From Candidatus Melainabacteria bacterium SSGW_16 (lineage in GTDB: Bacteria > Cyanobacteriota > Vampirovibrionia > 2-02-FULL-35-15), in the NCBI GenBank assembly GCA_004769085.1, contig DUDS01000010.1, forward strand, positions 64,688-128,687: a stretch of 64,000 nucleotides of DNA, in the 5' to 3' direction. Shown piece after piece: positions 28,236-39,000 of this stretch. The position numbers were made by a program, and so were the translations under genes. The notes under the pieces were generated by a model. It saw only the letters and a list, made by a program, of their open reading frames with translations, made no database searches and had not been told where the DNA came from. Positions within the stretch are counted from its first letter, which is position 1, and each line of letters opens with the position of its first letter.

Positions 28236-30068
28236 TTATTCCTGGGGATACATTAAATCAATTAATTTTTTATATCTTTCCTGAATATACTTTCGTTTTA
28301 TCTTTAATGTTGGTGTAATCTCTCCATTCTCAACAGTAAAATCATTTGGCAAGATCGTAAACTTTCTTATCTGTTCGTAGTCTGCAAATCCTGCTGTTTT
28401 AGATTTAATTTCCTCATCTATCAGCTTAATAATCTCAGGGTTTTTATATAAATCATTAAATCCATTAGAAATATGAACTTCTTTATTACCAGCAAACTCC
28501 AGTATCTGACTTTTATCTAAAGTAAGAAGTGCAGAAAGGTATTTTCTTTTATCACCTATAACAACAACATTACTTACATAGTGAGAGGTTTTTATAGAAT
28601 TCTCAATATTTTGTGGTGCAATGTTTTTCCCTGACGAATTAACTATAATGTCTTTTTTTCTGTCAGTTATGGTTAAAAACCCATCTTCATCAATAACACC
28701 AACATCCCCTGTATAAAACCACTCACCTTTCATTACTTCATTCGTAGCATTTTCATCCTTATAATATCCGGAAAAAACATTTGGACCTTTTATCAGTATT
28801 TCACCATCAGAAGCAATCTTTATCTGAACATTTGGAAGAGGTTTACCAACAGTACCAATTTTATTATTTTTTACTGTATTAACTGTTGCAGGAGCAGAAG
28901 TCTCTGTAAGTCCATACCCTTGCAACAAATTAAACCCTATCACAGTAAAAAATTCAGTAATTTCATTCGATAAAGGAGCACCACCTGATATAAAACATTT
29001 TAATCGGGGTGCAAGTTTTTTTCTAAGCTGCTTAAATACAAGCATGTCAGCAATTTTATACTTAATCAACAAGAGTAAAAATAAGAATGGACTAACTTTT
29101 GAACCCGCTCTATATTTTAATCTGACATAATCAACTCCGGCAGAAATTGACCAGTTGAAAATCTTTTTTCTGAAATCCGGCAACGTTCTGATTTGTGACA
29201 TAATCTTTGTGTGAATTTTTTCAAGTATTCTTGGCACAACAAGCATCATGGTAGCCCCTGAATCACGAAGAGAATTAGCTATTTGATCAATGCTTGAACA
29301 AAAAGAAATAGGAATAGCAGCTGAAATAGTATAATAAAGCCCGCCAACTCGTTCAAACACATGTGAAAGAGGTAAAAATGAAAGGAACTTGTCATCTGGT
29401 TTTAAAGGGAGTATCTCCGGGAGAACTTCAAGAACACTCAATATATTCTTATGGGTTAACATCACTCCTTTAGGAGGTCCTGTTGTTCCAGAAGTATAAA
29501 TAATAGTAGCTATATCATTTATCTCTATATTTTCTATACTCTTTTGAATAAGATAAGGATCACTTGAAAAATTTAATTTACCTTTGTCTTTTAATTTATT
29601 AAAGGTGATTATTTTCCTGTCATATTCTGGAATATCTCCCAAATCTTCAATTACAACTGCATATTTAACAGTTGGTAAATTATCCCACTGTGACCTGATT
29701 TTCTGAAGTTGACCCTTATTTTCAACAATTACAATTTCACATCCTGAATTATTAATGATATAAGCGACAGATTCACTGGGCAAGGTTGGATAAATTGGAA
29801 CAACAATTGCCCCGGCACACATACTAGCAAGATCACATACTGCCCACTCATATCTTGTATCAGAAATAATTGCAATCTTATCTCCTCTTCCAAGACCAAG
29901 TTCAATCAGTCCATATGCAGCAGAAAATACAAGCGTATGTAACCTCTCCCAGCTAATAGTTCTATAAGGCTCATTGCGTCTTAACCTGTACTCAAATGCA
30001 ATTTTATTTGCATTTTTATAAGCCTGGTTTATAAATAGTTCTGGTAAACTACTAGGTATCATAACCAC
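28236..30068 (-). CDS. Long-chain acyl-CoA synthetase (AMP-forming)
   Basis: 610 residues of the ANL superfamily. Motifs: the P-loop-like YTSGTTGPPKG, GYGLTETSAP, WFYTGDVG and the hinge DRKKDIIVNSSGKNI. It activates fatty acids to acyl-CoA through an acyl-AMP intermediate. The length and the C-terminal arrangement resemble bacterial FAA1/FadD-type enzymes. With aceA/aceB elsewhere in the window it fits use of fatty acids or acetyl units. The start MVMIPSSLPELF contains two close Met codons; either may be used. Divergent from pyrR, 43 nt apart. Confidence 0.92.
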   Translation of the reverse strand: MVMIPSSLPELFINQAYKNANKIAFEYRLRRNEPYRTISWERLHTLVFSAAYGLIELGLGRGDKIAIISDTRYEWAVCDLASMCAGAIVVPIYPTLPSESVAYIINNSGCEIVIVENKGQLQKIRSQWDNLPTVKYAVVIEDLGDIPEYDRKIITFNKLKDKGKLNFSSDPYLIQKSIENIEINDIATIIYTSGTTGPPKGVMLTHKNILSVLEVLPEILPLKPDDKFLSFLPLSHVFERVGGLYYTISAAIPISFCSSIDQIANSLRDSGATMMLVVPRILEKIHTKIMSQIRTLPDFRKKIFNWSISAGVDYVRLKYRAGSKVSPFLFLLLLIKYKIADMLVFKQLRKKLAPRLKCFISGGAPLSNEITEFFTVIGFNLLQGYGLTETSAPATVNTVKNNKIGTVGKPLPNVQIKIASDGEILIKGPNVFSGYYKDENATNEVMKGEWFYTGDVGVIDEDGFLTITDRKKDIIVNSSGKNIAPQNIENSIKTSHYVSNVVVIGDKRKYLSALLTLDKSQILEFAGNKEVHISNGFNDLYKNPEIIKLIDEEIKSKTAGFADYEQIRKFTILPNDFTVENGEITPTLKIKRKYIQERYKKLIDLMYPQE

Positions 30069-30111
30069 TATTTTATCTGATAATCAGATAAACAATTAAA
30101 AAAACAAAAAA

Positions 30112-30630
30112 ATGACTGTAATACTAGACAGTAATGAACTGACCAAAACCCTTAAAAGACTGGCACATGAAGTAATTGAAAATTATGTTGACCTTAGCAG
30201 CCTGGTGCTTGTTGGAATAGTTACAAGGGGTGAACAGCTTGCAAAAAGACTGCAGGACACCATTTATGAAATTGAAAAAATAAAAGTTCCTAACGGATAC
30301 ATAGACGTTACTTTATATAGGGATGATCTTGATCACAGAAAATCATTAAAGCCAAGCAAGGCAAGTAAAATGCCTAACATTGACAATAAAAATCTTTTAT
30401 TGATTGATGATGTTTTATACGAAGGAAGAACTATAAGAGCTGCTTTGGATGCAATTAAAGATTTTGGAAGACCTGCTTCTGTTAAACTGCTTGTTCTTGC
30501 TGACAGGGGACACAGAAAACTGCCAATAAGCGCTGATTTTGTCGGTAAAAATATTCCTACCAGCACAAACCAGACTGTAAAAGTTTTTTTATCAGAGGTT
30601 GATAATAAAGACTCAATTGAAATCCGATAA
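30112..30630 (+). CDS. pyrR: PyrR-type regulator / uracil phosphoribosyltransferase
   Basis: 172 residues. PRPP-binding motif LLIDDVLYEGRTIRAALDAI and the flexible VTRGEQLAKRLQ segment fit PyrR, the RNA-binding attenuation protein of pyrimidine operons with minor UPRTase activity. No pyrimidine biosynthetic genes are adjacent and no attenuator was visible before the gene, so its regulatory targets lie elsewhere. The ABC ATPase gene follows 26 nt later on the same strand. Confidence 0.9.
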   Translation: MTVILDSNELTKTLKRLAHEVIENYVDLSSLVLVGIVTRGEQLAKRLQDTIYEIEKIKVPNGYIDVTLYRDDLDHRKSLKPSKASKMPNIDNKNLLLIDDVLYEGRTIRAALDAIKDFGRPASVKLLVLADRGHRKLPISADFVGKNIPTSTNQTVKVFLSEVDNKDSIEIR

Positions 30631-30656
30631 ATTAACCTGGCAGGGTAAAACAAATA

Positions 30657-31697
30657 ATGGAACGGACAGAACAAAATATCGCCACAGAAATAACTCCAAA
30701 AAACAGTGAGCTTTTAATCCGGATCAAAGGGCTGAAAAAATACTATCCTATACAAAAAGGCTTCTGGTCAAGAACAACTGGGCACATAAAGGCTTTAAAC
30801 GATATAAATCTTGATATTTATAAGGGTCAGATTATAGGTATAGTCGGTGAATCAGGTTGTGGTAAGTCAACCCTTGGCAAACTTATTGTAAGACTAATAG
30901 ACCCAACTGAAGGAGAAGTCATTTTTAAAGGTAAAAATATTTTTTCACTTCCTAATAAAGAACTAAGAGCACTAAGACGAAGCCTACAGATTGTATTCCA
31001 GAATCCATATTCAAGCTTAAATCCCAGAATGAAAATTTGTGATATTGTCAGTGAGCCAATTATTGTTCACAAATTAATAAATGACAAACATAAAGTAGAA
31101 GAGAGAGTCAATGAATTATTATTGCTTGTAGGGCTTGAACCATCTATGGGTATAAAATATCCACACGAGTTATCGGGGGGGCAAAGGCAAAGAGTTGCCA
31201 TTGCAAGAGCACTTTCATTAAATCCTGAATTCCTCATACTCGATGAGCCGGTAAGCGCATTAGATGTTTCGATACAGGCACAGATACTTAATCTTTTATT
31301 AGATCTTCATAAGAAACTGAATCTAACTTACCTTTTTATTTCACATAATCTTCAGGTAGTAAGCTATATATCTACTGAAATTGCAGTTATGTATCTTGGT
31401 CATATTGTTGAATATGGTTCAAAAGAAAAAATACTTAAATCCCCTCTACATCCTTACACAGCTGCTCTTTTAAGTTCAGCACCAAAGATATCTACACTAT
31501 ATGAAAACAAAGACAGCAGAAGAAAGAGAATAATTTTAAGCGGTGAGATACCCAGTCCAGCAAATCCACCCTCAGGGTGTATCTTTCATACAAGATGTCC
31601 TATAGTAAAAGAAAACTGTAAAACTGATGTCCCGCTATTAATACCACTTAATGGACAATTAGTATCCTGCCACTATCCTGGTGAAGTAAAAATCTGA
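30657..31697 (+). CDS. Oligopeptide/dipeptide ABC transporter ATP-binding protein (OppF/DppF type)
   Basis: 346 residues. Walker A GESGCGKST, signature LSGGQRQRVA, Walker B LILDEPVSALD, switch His in FISHNLQ. The C-terminal Cys-containing oligopeptide extension (PSPANPPSGCIFHTRCP) is the mark of the peptide/nickel subfamily. It couples ATP hydrolysis to peptide import, with a partner OppD and permeases that are not in this window; here it is a lone gene behind pyrR. Ends 1 nt from the convergent neighbour. Confidence 0.92.
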   Translation: MERTEQNIATEITPKNSELLIRIKGLKKYYPIQKGFWSRTTGHIKALNDINLDIYKGQIIGIVGESGCGKSTLGKLIVRLIDPTEGEVIFKGKNIFSLPNKELRALRRSLQIVFQNPYSSLNPRMKICDIVSEPIIVHKLINDKHKVEERVNELLLLVGLEPSMGIKYPHELSGGQRQRVAIARALSLNPEFLILDEPVSALDVSIQAQILNLLLDLHKKLNLTYLFISHNLQVVSYISTEIAVMYLGHIVEYGSKEKILKSPLHPYTAALLSSAPKISTLYENKDSRRKRIILSGEIPSPANPPSGCIFHTRCPIVKENCKTDVPLLIPLNGQLVSCHYPGEVKI

Positions 31698-31698
31698 G

Positions 31699-32016
31699 TT
31701 ATATTTTAAAGTCTGGTTCGCTAACAACTTCTGCTTGAGAAGTGTGTTCAAGCTGATTTAAGTATTCTAAACGCTTTCTTTCTGCTTCAGCGAAATTTGA
31801 TGATTCAACTGTAAACATTTTAATAAAATTAAGTGGGACTAAATTCTTTGCAAAGTTTCTGTTATGGGGGGCATCATCAAAACCATAACTTTCAATTTCT
31901 AAATAATCCTGACCAACCCTGAGTACTTTACCAACAATACCGCTTGTATCATGGAAATATACTTTAACCCATTGTTTTTTTTCAGCTGCTTTTTCAAGTC
32001 TTGCTTTAATATTCAT
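31699..32016 (-). CDS. Conserved-type small protein, possible beta-barrel RNA/protein-binding domain
   Basis: 105 residues. The first ~60 (KVYFHDTSGIVGKVLRVGQDYLEIES) look like a short five-stranded SH3/Sm-like barrel; the remaining half is charged and helical. I do not recognise the family and the fold suggestion is by pattern only. A likely upstream region (32017-32160, 144 nt) has TTGCAA, 17 nt, TAGAAT on the minus strand as a candidate promoter. An AGGAG lies about 17 nt before the ATG, farther than usual. Confidence 0.65.
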   Translation of the reverse strand: MNIKARLEKAAEKKQWVKVYFHDTSGIVGKVLRVGQDYLEIESYGFDDAPHNRNFAKNLVPLNFIKMFTVESSNFAEAERKRLEYLNQLEHTSQAEVVSEPDFKI

Positions 32017-32160
32017 GGTTTAATAAATAAATCTCCTAATTTACCCGGCCGCTTATTTTTATTACATTTACTATTTATTAAGATGCTTTAGAAGTGTATG
32101 TATTTATTCTAAATTACCACTCATTATATTGCAAGTCAAATATTAAAGCATAAAAGCAGC

Positions 32161-33294
32161 TTAACAATATTTAAACAATTTACAATTATCACTTATTGCT
32201 TTAACAATAAAATTCGCAGGGTTTTTAATAGATTCTTTAATACTTACACCTTGTGGGACAATCTTCAAAATATTGTTTATGTTGTATTCTTTCCAGTTAA
32301 TAGTTTCATCAAAATCACCACACACAACAATAACCTTTTTTTTATAACCTGAAGCTAGTTTAGATATCTCATATACAGCCTTTCCCATTAATGTCTGTTT
32401 ATCCAGCTTGCCTTCACCAGTAATAATTAAATCTGCACCTTTTATTTTTTCTTCTAATGCTGTCAGGTTTGCTAAATATAAAAACCCTAGGCATAACTTA
32501 GCGCCTAAAAATGCTTTTATAGAAAAAGCAACACCACCTGCTGCCCCTACCATTGGTTCAAATTCAAAATCATTGCCAGCATATTCCTTTGCAATTTTTG
32601 CTAAGTGTTTCATTCCGTTTTCAAGTATAATTCTTTCTCCTTCTTTAGCACCCTTTTGAGCAGCAAATTTTTGGACAGTTCCTTTTTCTCCACTAAGCGG
32701 TATTTTTACATCACAAAGTAAAGTTAATTCACATTTTTTTAACCGCTTATCAACAGAACTTAAATCAATTTTCTCTATTGAATTTAAAAACCCGCCTCCA
32801 GGCTTTACTCTGTTCTTTTTCTTATCTAGCATCTTTCCGCCTAGAGCTTCTATAATTCCCATTCCTGCATCAACAGTTGCACTACCGCCTAGTGCAATAA
32901 TGATTTTTTTACAATTTTTATCTAATGCTGAAAGAATCAACTCACCTGTACCATAAGTATTTGCCCACATAGGGTTAAGTTCATTTTCTGAAAGCAATGC
33001 AATACCAGAGGACTTTGCAAGCTCTATTACAGCAGTTTCTTCATCAAGCAATAACCATTTAGACTTGATTTTTCTCATTAGCGGATCACAAACATTTGAT
33101 TCTATAAATTTTGATTTTTTAAAGTAGTACTTAAGCATTTCAATTGTTCCATCCCCGCCATCAGCAATTGGTGCTATTTCAGTTTTGACTCCCAGAGCTA
33201 AAGAATCAACAGCATTTTTTATAATAAGAGATGCTTCCAGAGACGAAAGCGAATTCTTAAAAGAATTTGGTGCTATCAATATTCTTTGATTCAT
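32161..33294 (-). CDS. Glycerate kinase
   Basis: 377 residues of the GarK/GlxK family. Family segments: APNSFKNSLSSLEAS at the N-terminus, ADGGDGT, IALGGSATVDAGMG, MVGAAGGVAFS and ITGEGKLDKQTLMGKA. Phosphorylates glycerate using ATP, linking glycerate/glyoxylate metabolism to glycolysis. Whether the product is 2- or 3-phosphoglycerate is not decided by the sequence. Divergent from trpB with only 28 nt between start codons, a gap that contains the palindrome ATTATGCATAAT (33309-33320). Confidence 0.93.
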   Translation of the reverse strand: MNQRILIAPNSFKNSLSSLEASLIIKNAVDSLALGVKTEIAPIADGGDGTIEMLKYYFKKSKFIESNVCDPLMRKIKSKWLLLDEETAVIELAKSSGIALLSENELNPMWANTYGTGELILSALDKNCKKIIIALGGSATVDAGMGIIEALGGKMLDKKKNRVKPGGGFLNSIEKIDLSSVDKRLKKCELTLLCDVKIPLSGEKGTVQKFAAQKGAKEGERIILENGMKHLAKIAKEYAGNDFEFEPMVGAAGGVAFSIKAFLGAKLCLGFLYLANLTALEEKIKGADLIITGEGKLDKQTLMGKAVYEISKLASGYKKKVIVVCGDFDETINWKEYNINNILKIVPQGVSIKESIKNPANFIVKAISDNCKLFKYC

Positions 33295-33322
33295 AAAATA
33301 ATGCTAACATTATGCATAATAT

Positions 33323-34531
33323 ATGCTTAAAGCAAAAAAAGGTTATTTTGATTCATATGGCGGCAGGTTTGTACCAGAAACAGTAATTCCAGCTCTGGAT
33401 GAACTTGAAGCTGCATTCAATAAGTACAAAGCAGATAAAAAATTTACTAATGAGCTGAATTCCTTACTAACCACCTATGCAGGAAGACCAACTCCACTTT
33501 ATTTTGCCAGACGACTTACAGACCACTATGGAAAAGCAAAGATTTATTTAAAAAGAGAAGATTTATGTCATACCGGAGCACATAAAATAAATAATTGCAT
33601 AGGTCAAATCCTCCTTGCGCAAAGGCTCCATAAAAAAAGGATAATTGCAGAGACAGGAGCAGGACAGCATGGTGTAGCTACAGCAACAGTATGTGCATTA
33701 ATGGGGATGGATTGCTGCATTTATATGGGAAAAACTGATATGAAGCGGCAGGAAGCAAATGTTTTCAGGATGGAACTCTTGGGTGCAAAAGTAATCCCTG
33801 TTGAAAGTGGTTCACAGACATTAAAAGATGCCACAAGCGAAGCAATTAGAGACTGGATAACAAATATTAAAACCACACATTATGTAATAGGTTCAACGGT
33901 AGGACCAGATCCATATCCTACAATTGTTGCTTATTTTCAATCCGTAATAGGAAATGAACTGGTTAAACAATTAAAAAAAGATCCCGACTATATCATTGCC
34001 TGTGTGGGTGGTGGTTCAAATTCAATTGGCATATTTTATCCTTACATTGAAAGAAATTTAAAATCCAAGAGTGAAAATAATTCAAAACCTTATTTAATAG
34101 GAATTGAGGCTGGTGGAACCTCAATTAACAATGGGCATAATGCTGCAACTCTAACAAAAGGAAAACCGGGTATTCTGCATGGTTCATATAGTTATTTATT
34201 GCAGGATAAAAACGGGCAGATAATAAATGCTCACAGTATATCTGCAGGACTGGATTACCCTGGTGTAGGCCCAATACATTCTTTCCTGAAAGATTCAAAT
34301 CTGGTTCACTATAAAACAATTACAGACAAAGAAGCTATTGAAGGATTTCATCTTTTAACAAAGCTTGAAGGAATTATTCCTGCTCTTGAATCTTCACATG
34401 CAATTGCATACTTAAAATATTTAATCCCCAGGACAAGGAAAAATCAAATAGTTGTTTTAAGTCTTTCTGGCAGGGGAGATAAGGATATAAATTCCATAAG
34501 GACTTATATGAATAAAAAGCCTTACAAATAA
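33323..34531 (+). CDS. trpB: Tryptophan synthase beta chain
   Basis: 402 residues, the usual length. PLP lysine motif HKINN, preceded by [11 protein letters not shown], with [11 protein letters not shown], the phosphate-binding GGGSN and a final GRGDKD. Combines indole and serine to tryptophan; normally paired with TrpA. No trpA or other trp gene is adjacent. This is the classical TrpB1-type sequence by length and motifs. The start is the ATG 28 nt from the divergent glycerate kinase. A strong hairpin lies about 100 nt after the stop. Confidence 0.96.
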   Translation: MLKAKKGYFDSYGGRFVPETVIPALDELEAAFNKYKADKKFTNELNSLLTTYAGRPTPLYFARRLTDHYGKAKIYLKREDLCHTGAHKINNCIGQILLAQRLHKKRIIAETGAGQHGVATATVCALMGMDCCIYMGKTDMKRQEANVFRMELLGAKVIPVESGSQTLKDATSEAIRDWITNIKTTHYVIGSTVGPDPYPTIVAYFQSVIGNELVKQLKKDPDYIIACVGGGSNSIGIFYPYIERNLKSKSENNSKPYLIGIEAGGTSINNGHNAATLTKGKPGILHGSYSYLLQDKNGQIINAHSISAGLDYPGVGPIHSFLKDSNLVHYKTITDKEAIEGFHLLTKLEGIIPALESSHAIAYLKYLIPRTRKNQIVVLSLSGRGDKDINSIRTYMNKKPYK

Positions 34532-34580
34532 TCTTATTTCTTCATATTAAAACTAAATAAATTCTAAACTTTATATTTCA

Positions 34581-34681
34581 GGTTAAGGAATTGTAGACAG
34601 TAAAAGCTTAACCTTCATAGAATGATCTTGTAAGGCAAAATCCAGCAGGGATTAAAACTCTCTGTTGGAATGTTTTGCTTT
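34581..34681 (+). other. Two consecutive hairpins downstream of trpB
   Basis: First hairpin GGTTAAG (34581-34587) with CTTAACC (34607-34613). Second: GCAAAA (34635-34640) with TTTTGC (34673-34678), continued by TCCAGCAGGG (34641-34650) with CTCTGTTGGA (34660-34669), 16 pairs including two wobbles, with a 3-nt bulge. A weak T-rich tail follows. This could end trpB transcription, lead the downstream gene, or be a small RNA. Confidence 0.5.
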
Positions 34682-34714
34682 ATTATCAAATAATTTTATT
34701 TCAGAAAACATTTA

Positions 34715-36067
34715 ATGGACAACATTAATCCTATAAGCTGCAAAGAAATGTATGAGAGTAGGTATTCTTATATACCTACACCTAAGTTTAATGGTGAGAG
34801 AGTATCAGTTGGTGAAGCATGCACGATTGATGATTATGAAACACTTGGGTTTAAAGGATATAACAACGATACAAGAACCTCCAAAGAGTCAAACAAGTGG
34901 GCAAAGGAAACCAGTTTACTTGCTGCAAAAAGCCTGGTATTTTCTGGGTTTGAGTTTGTATTTAAGTTATCTTCATATCTTTTCAAACAACTTGATGATG
35001 AAGACAGGTTAAGTACAAGAATATATTTTGGTGCTGAAAGATTATTTGGAGCCTTTGCTGGCATGTTTAGAAATAATATTTATGGGAGAGAGGACGATAA
35101 TTTAGGTGCTGAAAAAGAAGCAGAAAAACAATTCGGTGATAAAAGCACAAGAAGGCTTTCACAATTAAATAATTTTCTTCAGACAAAAGCAAGATTTTTA
35201 ATCCCTGTAATTGGACTTTTTAAACCAAGTCTTGCAAATGATATAGATTGTGGCTTAATTAATGTAATAGACAGTGCTTGGTGGAGAAATATGTCACTAA
35301 ACTCAGGGTTTTACCCAGGTGTTGTGCAGGATACACTTGTCAAATTTAAAAACTTTTTTACCGGGGACAGAGAGAATCCACAGGGGAATAATTTGCCCAA
35401 CTGGAATTATTTAACAAGACAAGTAAGAGAACACTGGAACAATGCAATGACATGTAAGCAAAAATCAAAAGAAGCAACAGGGAATGAAAAAAACCGCTTC
35501 CAGCTCCTTTATTACAAATATATGGATCAGTTCACATCAGTCATAATGCCTTTTATCTGCTTACCATCAAATTTATTCGGTGACACCTTCAGACCTATTG
35601 CCAGAAGATTAGGGCTTGAAGGTTTACCAAGAAATATTACCCGCGTACTCAGTGTGGCTGACAGATCAATTCTTGGAATTAACTACTGGTTCAGATTTTT
35701 TAAACCCGAGCAAATACTTGAGCAAAAGCACAACATGCCATTTAAATACAGATCATCAAACTTATATCTTGCCTCGTTAGTAGGTGATGTTATTGATTTA
35801 CCACTTACTATTTTTGAAGACAGGATAAAAGAATCAAGTGGCTGGATACAGCATGCTATTGAGATTATGAGAATAGTTAAAGACAGTTCGTTCAATGCAT
35901 TCTGGGCTGCAAGAAGGGCTAAAATATTGTACTCAGGTGAAGGTGGTGGTGGTGACAAAAAAAGAATACCTGATATTCCTGGAGATCAGTCAGGTTTTGA
36001 TTTTGGAACAACCTACAGAATGACTGTACCACCAAAGAGAGCAGTACCAGTGGGTGTTGAAAGTTAA
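34715..36067 (+). CDS. Hypothetical protein, 450 residues
   Basis: I do not recognise this protein. No signal peptide. The N-terminal third is polar; hydrophobic or amphipathic stretches occur at about 70-95 (LAAKSLVFSGFEFVFKLSSYLF) and around 270-290. It contains many aromatic residues (Trp, Phe, Tyr) and Arg/Lys. The tail is rich in Gly and Pro. No catalytic motif is visible. The upstream region holds two hairpins. No Shine-Dalgarno precedes the ATG. Its 3' end overlaps rpoC2 by 4 nt on the opposite strand. A membrane-associated lineage-specific protein is possible. Confidence 0.7.
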   Translation: MDNINPISCKEMYESRYSYIPTPKFNGERVSVGEACTIDDYETLGFKGYNNDTRTSKESNKWAKETSLLAAKSLVFSGFEFVFKLSSYLFKQLDDEDRLSTRIYFGAERLFGAFAGMFRNNIYGREDDNLGAEKEAEKQFGDKSTRRLSQLNNFLQTKARFLIPVIGLFKPSLANDIDCGLINVIDSAWWRNMSLNSGFYPGVVQDTLVKFKNFFTGDRENPQGNNLPNWNYLTRQVREHWNNAMTCKQKSKEATGNEKNRFQLLYYKYMDQFTSVIMPFICLPSNLFGDTFRPIARRLGLEGLPRNITRVLSVADRSILGINYWFRFFKPEQILEQKHNMPFKYRSSNLYLASLVGDVIDLPLTIFEDRIKESSGWIQHAIEIMRIVKDSSFNAFWAARRAKILYSGEGGGGDKKRIPDIPGDQSGFDFGTTYRMTVPPKRAVPVGVES

Positions 36068-39000
36068 TTCAGACTTGAAGGTGAGGGTTGTAAGCCAATT
36101 TGGGTCGAAGCAGGTTGGTCAAAATTTACTGGTATTTCAGTTAACTCTGAATAAAGATACCCCGTACCCGCAGGAATAAGCCTTCCAATAATAACGTTTT
36201 CTTTCAGACCCCTGAGCCAGTCCTTTTTCCCCTTAATTGCAGCATCTGAAAGGATCCTTGTTGTTTCCTGAAAACTTGCTGCAGAAACAAAACTCTCTGT
36301 ATTCAGGCTTGCTTTTGTTATACCAAGTAAAATTGCCTTATAAATTGGCGGTCTGGCATCCTTTGAAATTAGTTGCCTTGCTCTTTCAGTCTCTTCTTCA
36401 ATTTCTTTCAGCTCTACAAGTTCTCCCGGAAGGAGAATGGTATCACCTGCATCTTCGATCCTGACTTTCCTTGTCATCTGTCTGATAATTATTTCAACGT
36501 GCTTATCAGCAATCTCTACACCCTGACTCCTGTATACTTTTTGTACCTCATCTAGTAGGTATCCCTGCACAGCTTCTACACCCATCAGATTAAGTATATC
36601 GTGAGGACTTGCAGGTCCATCTGTTAAAGGCTGCCCTATTTTTACCTCTTCACCATCATCAACAGCTATATTTAAGCCTGGTGGAATGGAAACCTCTTGT
36701 TCACCACTCTCATTTTTCAGAAATAATCTTTTTACATCTTCGTCAATTACAATTTTTACCTTTCCATTCATTTCAGAAAGTATTGCTGCTTCACGTGGTT
36801 TTCGTCCTTCAAGCAATTCTTCTACTCTGGGAAGACCTTGAACAATATCAGCAGTTTTAACACGTTCATATACCAGTGCAGCAAGCTGGTCACCTCTCTG
36901 GACCAGATGACCTTGATCGCATAAAAGCTGTGCGCCTGTACTCACAAGGTATGGTCTACCTTTTCTTGCTATTATTGCTTTTTGATCAACAGAAACGACC
37001 TGCCCTGAACAGGCTCCATCTGTCTGCCCTCCAAGCTTATCCCCTATCTTTATAAAATCTCCAACTTTTACAACAGGTTTTGCCGTGGTTTCCTGTTTGA
37101 TCAAATCATTTTTTGTAATCAGTAGTAATCTCTTTTCCTGCTGCGTACTTAAACTTACTTCTCCATTTACCCGTGCCAGCACCTGAGTTTTTGCAATAGC
37201 AACACCTGATACAACATGGTCATGATCATTAACAAGCAGCTGGCTTATATTTGTATCAAGTTCTCTCCTGAGCACAATATTTTCCTGAACTATAACCTGC
37301 AGTTCCTGTTTTCCATCTCGTGTTTTTCCGATTTCAACTTTTCCTTTAAGACTTACCAGATCGCCACTCATGGTCAGAACAAGACTCGTTTTTGAAAGCG
37401 GACCTCCATTAAAATTCCTGACTCTTTCACCATCACGATAAAGCATTTGCGTTACTGCAAGAAGTGCAATACTAGAATCTGTAGAATATCCCTGGAAGAA
37501 AACTTTTTTAGGTTCTATTTTAAAGACCTGAACAGGTCTTAAAAAAAGTTTTACAGTACCTTTTTCTTCATTTTCTATTATATTTACAACCTTTACGGAG
37601 TCAGTTTTAATTCCAGGATAAACCTCAACATCTTCCTTTATAATTTCTCCATCCTCAGCTTTTAACTTTGTGGCATCTTCAATATCATATAATTCACCCG
37701 GTCTTACTAAAATTTCATGAATAATATCATTATCAACCTTAATTTCAACAACACCATCTATATGAGTAAAAACTTCTTTTACAATTTCCTGACCTGCTTT
37801 TACCCTGTCTTCATTTTCTACTAGCTTTAAAGTAACATCTTTACTCAAATAGTGAACTTCTTCAGGAATAAAATAAATATTACCCGGCTGTGTAATAATT
37901 CTTGATTCATCAACCTCTAGTCCATCGTACCTGATTTCACCAGCAGAATTAACAGCAAGAACACCATCATCCACAAGCTCAGCTATAACACTTTTGTTTT
38001 CAAGAATTTCTTCCGGAACAACTTTTATTGTGTACAACTCTTCTGGTGTATTTTTTCCAGCTTTAACTCTCCAAGCATTTCCTTGTTTTACACTCTCATA
38101 TTTTGCATTGTCAGCACCTACTCTGGCTATAACAATACTGACTTCCCTACCCTGCACAAGTCTTCTTATTTTTTCTTTTCCTAGTTTTTCTTCTTCAACA
38201 ACAAGATCATCATGATAACGAACTTCCCCACCACGTTCTACAACAATATGAGTCTCAGCAAGGATATCGTTTGTTTTAACCTGCTGCCCATCCTGCACAG
38301 TAAGTCTGCTTCCAGGTGGAAGATTATAAACATCTCCTTCCATTATCCAGATTACCCCACTTCTGTTTGCAGAACGAGTAATATTTCCATGCCTGTCTCT
38401 TTTTTCATCTGCTGTAAAACCTTCAAACAATATTTGCCCGGGTCTGTCAGAAATAACATCTTTTGTAGCTCTTTCAATTGAAGTTTTTTGCTGGGTATCA
38501 GTAAACTCAGCAATCATCTCACTCTTCTCAACTTTAGTACCGCTTGGGTATCTAATCTGGGTACCACTTGGTACAAGGAATTCCTCTTTACCAACTTTAA
38601 TTTTTCCATCTTTCATTGTCTGTAATACCATGTCGCCATATTTTGTTCTTACTTCTTTTGTTGGAATATCATATTTCAAAACATCATCTACAGGTGATTT
38701 AATAAAATTTTTCTTCACACCACCAGCTACTACACCGCCTGTATGGAAAGTTCTCATTGTAAGCTGTGTACCAGGTTCACCAATCGACTGTGCAGCAATA
38801 ATTCCAATTGCTTCCCCTGTATCAACAAGCGTATTTGTTGTAAGGCTCCAGCCATAACACATCTGGCATATTCCATAAGGTAATTCGCATAGAAGAGGTG
38901 ATCTTACTTTTACAGATGTTATTCCAGCTTCTTCAATTTCCTTTGCTTTTGCCCTGTCAATAATCTCGTTTCTTTTGACAATGATGCCTTTTGTACCTGG

